64,000 nt of DNA from Ruegeria sp. HKCCA6707. Lineage in GTDB: Bacteria > Pseudomonadota > Alphaproteobacteria > Rhodobacterales > Rhodobacteraceae. The stretch covers positions 310,001 through 374,000 of the forward strand of contig NZ_WQEG01000003.1 in assembly GCF_013033515.1 (NCBI RefSeq), in the 5' to 3' direction. Position 1 is the first letter of the stretch. The number at the start of each line of letters is the position of its first letter. The position numbers were made by a program, and so were the translations under genes. Below the pieces are notes generated by a model, which saw nothing but the letters and a program-made list of their open reading frames with translations, was not told where the DNA came from and made no database searches. Shown here piece after piece: positions 61,426 to 64,000 of this stretch.

Positions 61426-62670
61426 TCAATGCGCCACCCCGGCGGCCACGCTTTCGTCAATAAAGCGACCCTCCTTGAAGCGATCCAGAGTAAAGGCTTC
61501 GGTGAGGGGTGAATGGCCCGTGGCCATCAGCTGTGCCATGCCCCAGCCCGATCCCGGAATGGCCTTGAAGCCACCGGTGCCCCAGCCGCAGTTGATAAAG
61601 CAATTGCCCAAAGGCGTTTTCGACAGGATGGGTGAGCGGTCACCGGTCATATCCACGATCCCGCCCCATTGCCGCAGCATCTTCAGGCGTGAGATCATCG
61701 GGAAGGTTTCAACCAATGCACGGACGGTTTCTTCAATATGGTGGAAGCTGCCGCGCTGGGTGTAGTTGTTGAACCCGTCGGTGCCGCCGCCGATCACCAT
61801 TTCGCCCTTGTCGGATTGCGACATGTACCCATGCACAGTGTTGGCCATGACCACCACATCCATGCAGGGCTTGATCGGCTCGGACACCAGCGCCTGTAGC
61901 GCGACGGCCTCAAGCGGCAGACGGAAGCCCGCCATCTCGGCCAACTGACCGGAATGGCCCGCAACCACGATGCCCAGCTTGTCACAATCGATGGCGCCCT
62001 TGGTGGTGTCGATACCAACGACCCGACCATTGTCCGAGCGCACGCCGGTCACTTCGCATTGCTGGATGATATCCATCCCCATGGCCGAACAGGCGCGCGC
62101 ATAGCCCCAGGCCACCGCGTCATGGCGCGCGGTGCCGCCGCGTTCCTGCCATAGCCCGCCCAAAACCGGATAGCGTGGACCATCGAGGTTGATGATCGGC
62201 ACCAGTTCTTTCACGCGCTGGGGCCCGATCCATTCGGTCTTGACCCCTTGCAGCGCATTGGCATGCGCGGTGCGCTGATAGCCGCGAATTTCATGCTGGG
62301 TCTGCGCCAACATGATCACCCCGCGCGGGCTGAACATGATGTTGTAATTCAGCTCCTGGCTCAGGTCCTCATAGAGGCTGCGCGCCCTTTCATAGAGCGC
62401 CGCAGACGGGTCTTGCAGATAGTTCGACCGGATGATCGTCGTGTTGCGCCCGGTATTGCCACCGCCCAGCCAGCCCTTTTCGATCACGGCCACATTCTGG
62501 ATGCCGTAGTTCCGACCCAGGTAATAGGCCGTCGCCAAACCATGCCCGCCAGCGCCCACGATAATTGCGTCATAGCGTTTCTTGGGCTGGGGCGAGCGCC
62601 ATGCGCGTTCCCACCCTGTGTGATAGCGCAACGCTTCTCGGGCAACAGCAAAAGCTGAGTAGTGTTTCAT
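61426..62670 (-). CDS. soxB: Sarcosine oxidase beta subunit
   Basis: 414 residues, FAD/FMN-binding DAO fold. It has the N-terminal GAGGHGLATAYYL (39-51) and GGNTGRNTTIIRSNYL, and ARHDAVAW with H183, the counterpart of the His that holds FMN covalently in the corynebacterial enzyme. The catalytic partner of SoxA. I chose the ATG at 62670 (MKHYSAFAVAREAL), the standard start; an ATG four codons upstream is also possible. Divergent from ccmI. Confidence 0.96.
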   Translation of the reverse strand: MKHYSAFAVAREALRYHTGWERAWRSPQPKKRYDAIIVGAGGHGLATAYYLGRNYGIQNVAVIEKGWLGGGNTGRNTTIIRSNYLQDPSAALYERARSLYEDLSQELNYNIMFSPRGVIMLAQTQHEIRGYQRTAHANALQGVKTEWIGPQRVKELVPIINLDGPRYPVLGGLWQERGGTARHDAVAWGYARACSAMGMDIIQQCEVTGVRSDNGRVVGIDTTKGAIDCDKLGIVVAGHSGQLAEMAGFRLPLEAVALQALVSEPIKPCMDVVVMANTVHGYMSQSDKGEMVIGGGTDGFNNYTQRGSFHHIEETVRALVETFPMISRLKMLRQWGGIVDMTGDRSPILSKTPLGNCFINCGWGTGGFKAIPGSGWGMAQLMATGHSPLTEAFTLDRFKEGRFIDESVAAGVAH

Positions 62671-62743
62671 GAGCGAATCCATCCGGTTCGGTGATTGGCG
62701 CAGATATGCCGCGCGGCGACATTTTAGCCGTGCCATGCAGCGC

Positions 62744-62763
62744 CGCAATATCGCACTATTGCG
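62744..62763. promoter_or_regulatory. Perfect inverted repeat between soxB and ccmI
   Basis: CGCAATA (62744-62750) and TATTGCG (62757-62763) are exact arms with a 6-base centre. A second dyad TCGCA/TGCGA (62751-62764) is nested in the right half. It lies 73 bases before soxB and 82 bases before ccmI. Good candidate operator for the sox genes; the regulator is not in the window. Confidence 0.5.
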
Positions 62764-62845
62764 ACATGAGCGCGCTTCGCGGTCTTTTGCCTCTTTTTTC
62801 GCAGCCCTCAGAGGTCTAAATCGAAGCATTGGGTCAGGAGGGACG

Positions 62846-64000
62846 ATGACGTTCTGGATTCTCATCTTTTTCATCGCGGCAGTCGTCAGCGGTTTTCTGG
62901 GATTCGTGTTGTTGCGTGGGCGCAGCCAGGGCGAGCCCACAGCGGCCTATGACCTGCGCGTCTATCGCGAGCAATTGGCAAGCGTGGATCGTGATCTGGC
63001 CCGTGGAGTGATCGGTGACGAGGATGCCGAGCGTGTCCGGACCGAGATCTCGCGTCGGATTCTGGCCGCCGATGCCCAGATGAAAGGCGAGCATTCCGGC
63101 ACCGGCCCGTCGCGCGCTGTTACCGTCATCACGCTGGTTAGTGTTGGCGCCTTTCTGATCGCAGGCGCGATGCTGATGTATCGCCAGATGGGCGCGGTTG
63201 GCTTTCCTGACATGCCCCTGGCCGAGCGGATTGCTCTGGCGACCGAGTTCCACGCGAACCGCCCAAGCCAGACAGCCGCCGAAGCAGCAGCGCCACCAGC
63301 GCAGCCCAGCGCTTTGACGGAAGAGTACCAGACGCTTTTGACCCAGCTGCGCGATGCGGTCGGGCAAAGGCCGGATGATCTGCAGGGCCACATTTTGTTG
63401 GCCCAGCACGAAACCAATGTAGGCAATTTCAAAACTGGCTATGAGGCTCAGACCCGTGTGATCGAACTCTCCGGCGACGCGGCGAGTGCCCAAAACTATG
63501 CGGATCTGGCCGAGATGATGATCCTTGCGGCCGGCGGCTATGTCTCACCCGAGGCTGAGCAGGCCCTGGCCCAAGCGCTGGAACGCAACCCGGATCTGGG
63601 GCCTGCGCGCTATTACATGGGGCAGATGCTGGCACAGACCGGGCGCCCTGATCTGGCCTACCGCCTGTGGGTGGACATTGTGCGTACCTCCCCGGCAGAC
63701 GCACCTTGGGTTCAGGCCATACGTGCCCAACTGGATGAACTTGCCTTCCGGGCCGGTGTCTTCAACGCGCCGAACCTAAGCCCGTCTGCGCCAGGCCCGA
63801 CCCAGGCAGATGTCGACGCTGCCGCCGAAATGACCCCCGAAGAGCGGCAAGAAATGATCCGAGGGATGGTCAACAATTTGTCCGACCGGCTGGCAACCGA
63901 AGGTGGATCGCCGCAGGATTGGGCACGTCTGATCGCAGCTCTTGGCGTGTTGGGCGAAGCCGGGCGCGCAATCGCGATCCGGGACGAGGCCGAAACAGTC
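62846..64000 (+). CDS. ccmI: Cytochrome c biogenesis protein CcmI (5' part)
   Basis: Open to the window end: 385 codons. Two membrane segments (WILIFFIAAVVSGFLGFVLL and about residues 92-112, VTVITLVSVGAFLIAGAML), with the conserved YDLRVYREQLASVDRDLARG between them. A periplasmic TPR region follows (PDDLQGHILLAQHETNVGNF, LERNPDLGPARYYMGQMLAQTGR). CcmI is the apocytochrome c chaperone that feeds CcmF/CcmH. AGGAGG precedes the ATG. It is separate from ccmABCDG, as is common in Rhodobacteraceae. The 3' end is outside the window. Confidence 0.9.
   Translation, partial: MTFWILIFFIAAVVSGFLGFVLLRGRSQGEPTAAYDLRVYREQLASVDRDLARGVIGDEDAERVRTEISRRILAADAQMKGEHSGTGPSRAVTVITLVSVGAFLIAGAMLMYRQMGAVGFPDMPLAERIALATEFHANRPSQTAAEAAAPPAQPSALTEEYQTLLTQLRDAVGQRPDDLQGHILLAQHETNVGNFKTGYEAQTRVIELSGDAASAQNYADLAEMMILAAGGYVSPEAEQALAQALERNPDLGPARYYMGQMLAQTGRPDLAYRLWVDIVRTSPADAPWVQAIRAQLDELAFRAGVFNAPNLSPSAPGPTQADVDAAAEMTPEERQEMIRGMVNNLSDRLATEGGSPQDWARLIAALGVLGEAGRAIAIRDEAETV

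Overview
The window is a chromosomal segment of a marine alphaproteobacterium, almost certainly a Rhodobacteraceae (Roseobacter-group) species. The best guess is Ruegeria or a close relative. The case rests on combined gene content: a luxR/luxI pair, the DMSP lyase gene dddP with all its known metal-site residues, glnB-glnA, a c-type cytochrome maturation cluster, heterotetrameric sarcosine oxidase, many alphaproteobacterial genes of unknown function, and moderately high G+C (judged by eye). I saw no rRNA or tRNA gene, CRISPR array, insertion sequence or prophage. The region reads as stable core chromosome with a few variable patches (about 53.6-57.0 kb).

Layout. 0-5.5 kb: end of an unidentified gene, a small lytic transglycosylase lipoprotein, luxR-luxI, and on the opposite strand trigger factor and a porin. 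5.5-9.3 kb: NAD(P)HX repair enzyme (nnr), divergent from glnB-glnA. 9.3-12.7 kb: a PPOX flavoprotein, an MltB-like transglycosylase, an unknown protein and a heme-dependent N-demethylase-like protein. 12.8-16.8 kb: dddP, a tiny membrane protein, an alpha/beta hydrolase-OsmC fusion and two exported unknowns. 17-23.6 kb: bioY, two small unknowns, purB, two exported proteins sharing a Cys motif, a divergent FliG-like protein, an LpxL-like acyltransferase and a DUF1223 protein. 23.8-27.3 kb: acnA and an SDR.

27.3-34.3 kb is one long leftward block: yajC-secD-secF (protein export), a TauE/SafE permease, an Mth938-like protein, then ccmA-B-C-D-G (heme export and cytochrome c maturation), mostly with overlapping ends. 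ccmI lies alone at the right edge. 34.5-39.3 kb: an MscS channel, serS, a helix-hairpin-helix protein with a lysine-rich tail and a fatty acid desaturase. 39.4-43 kb: yfgM-bamB-der. 43.2-48.2 kb: an RND pump operon behind a palindromic operator candidate. 48.4-53.6 kb: a lone DnaB/RecA-like ATPase, an Atm1-type ABC exporter, a LysM protein, a LOG-family enzyme and a host-attachment-type protein. 53.6-57 kb: a Gly-Asn-Lys-repeat lipoprotein, sodB and a tandem trio of small exported paralogs, two of which carry an in-frame TAA. 57.2-62.7 kb: soxB-soxD-soxA-soxG, with a small convergent membrane ORF between soxB and soxD.

Metabolic links: DddP cleaves DMSP, sarcosine oxidase demethylates sarcosine and feeds one-carbon pools, and the N-demethylase-like protein may act on methylated amines. 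Together these suggest use of marine osmolytes alongside GlnB/GlnA nitrogen control. The points most worth checking are the two interrupted paralogs, the perfect dyad between dddP and the N-demethylase gene, the dyad covering the luxI ribosome-binding site, and several family members that lack signature residues (FliG-like, LpxL-like, RND permease).
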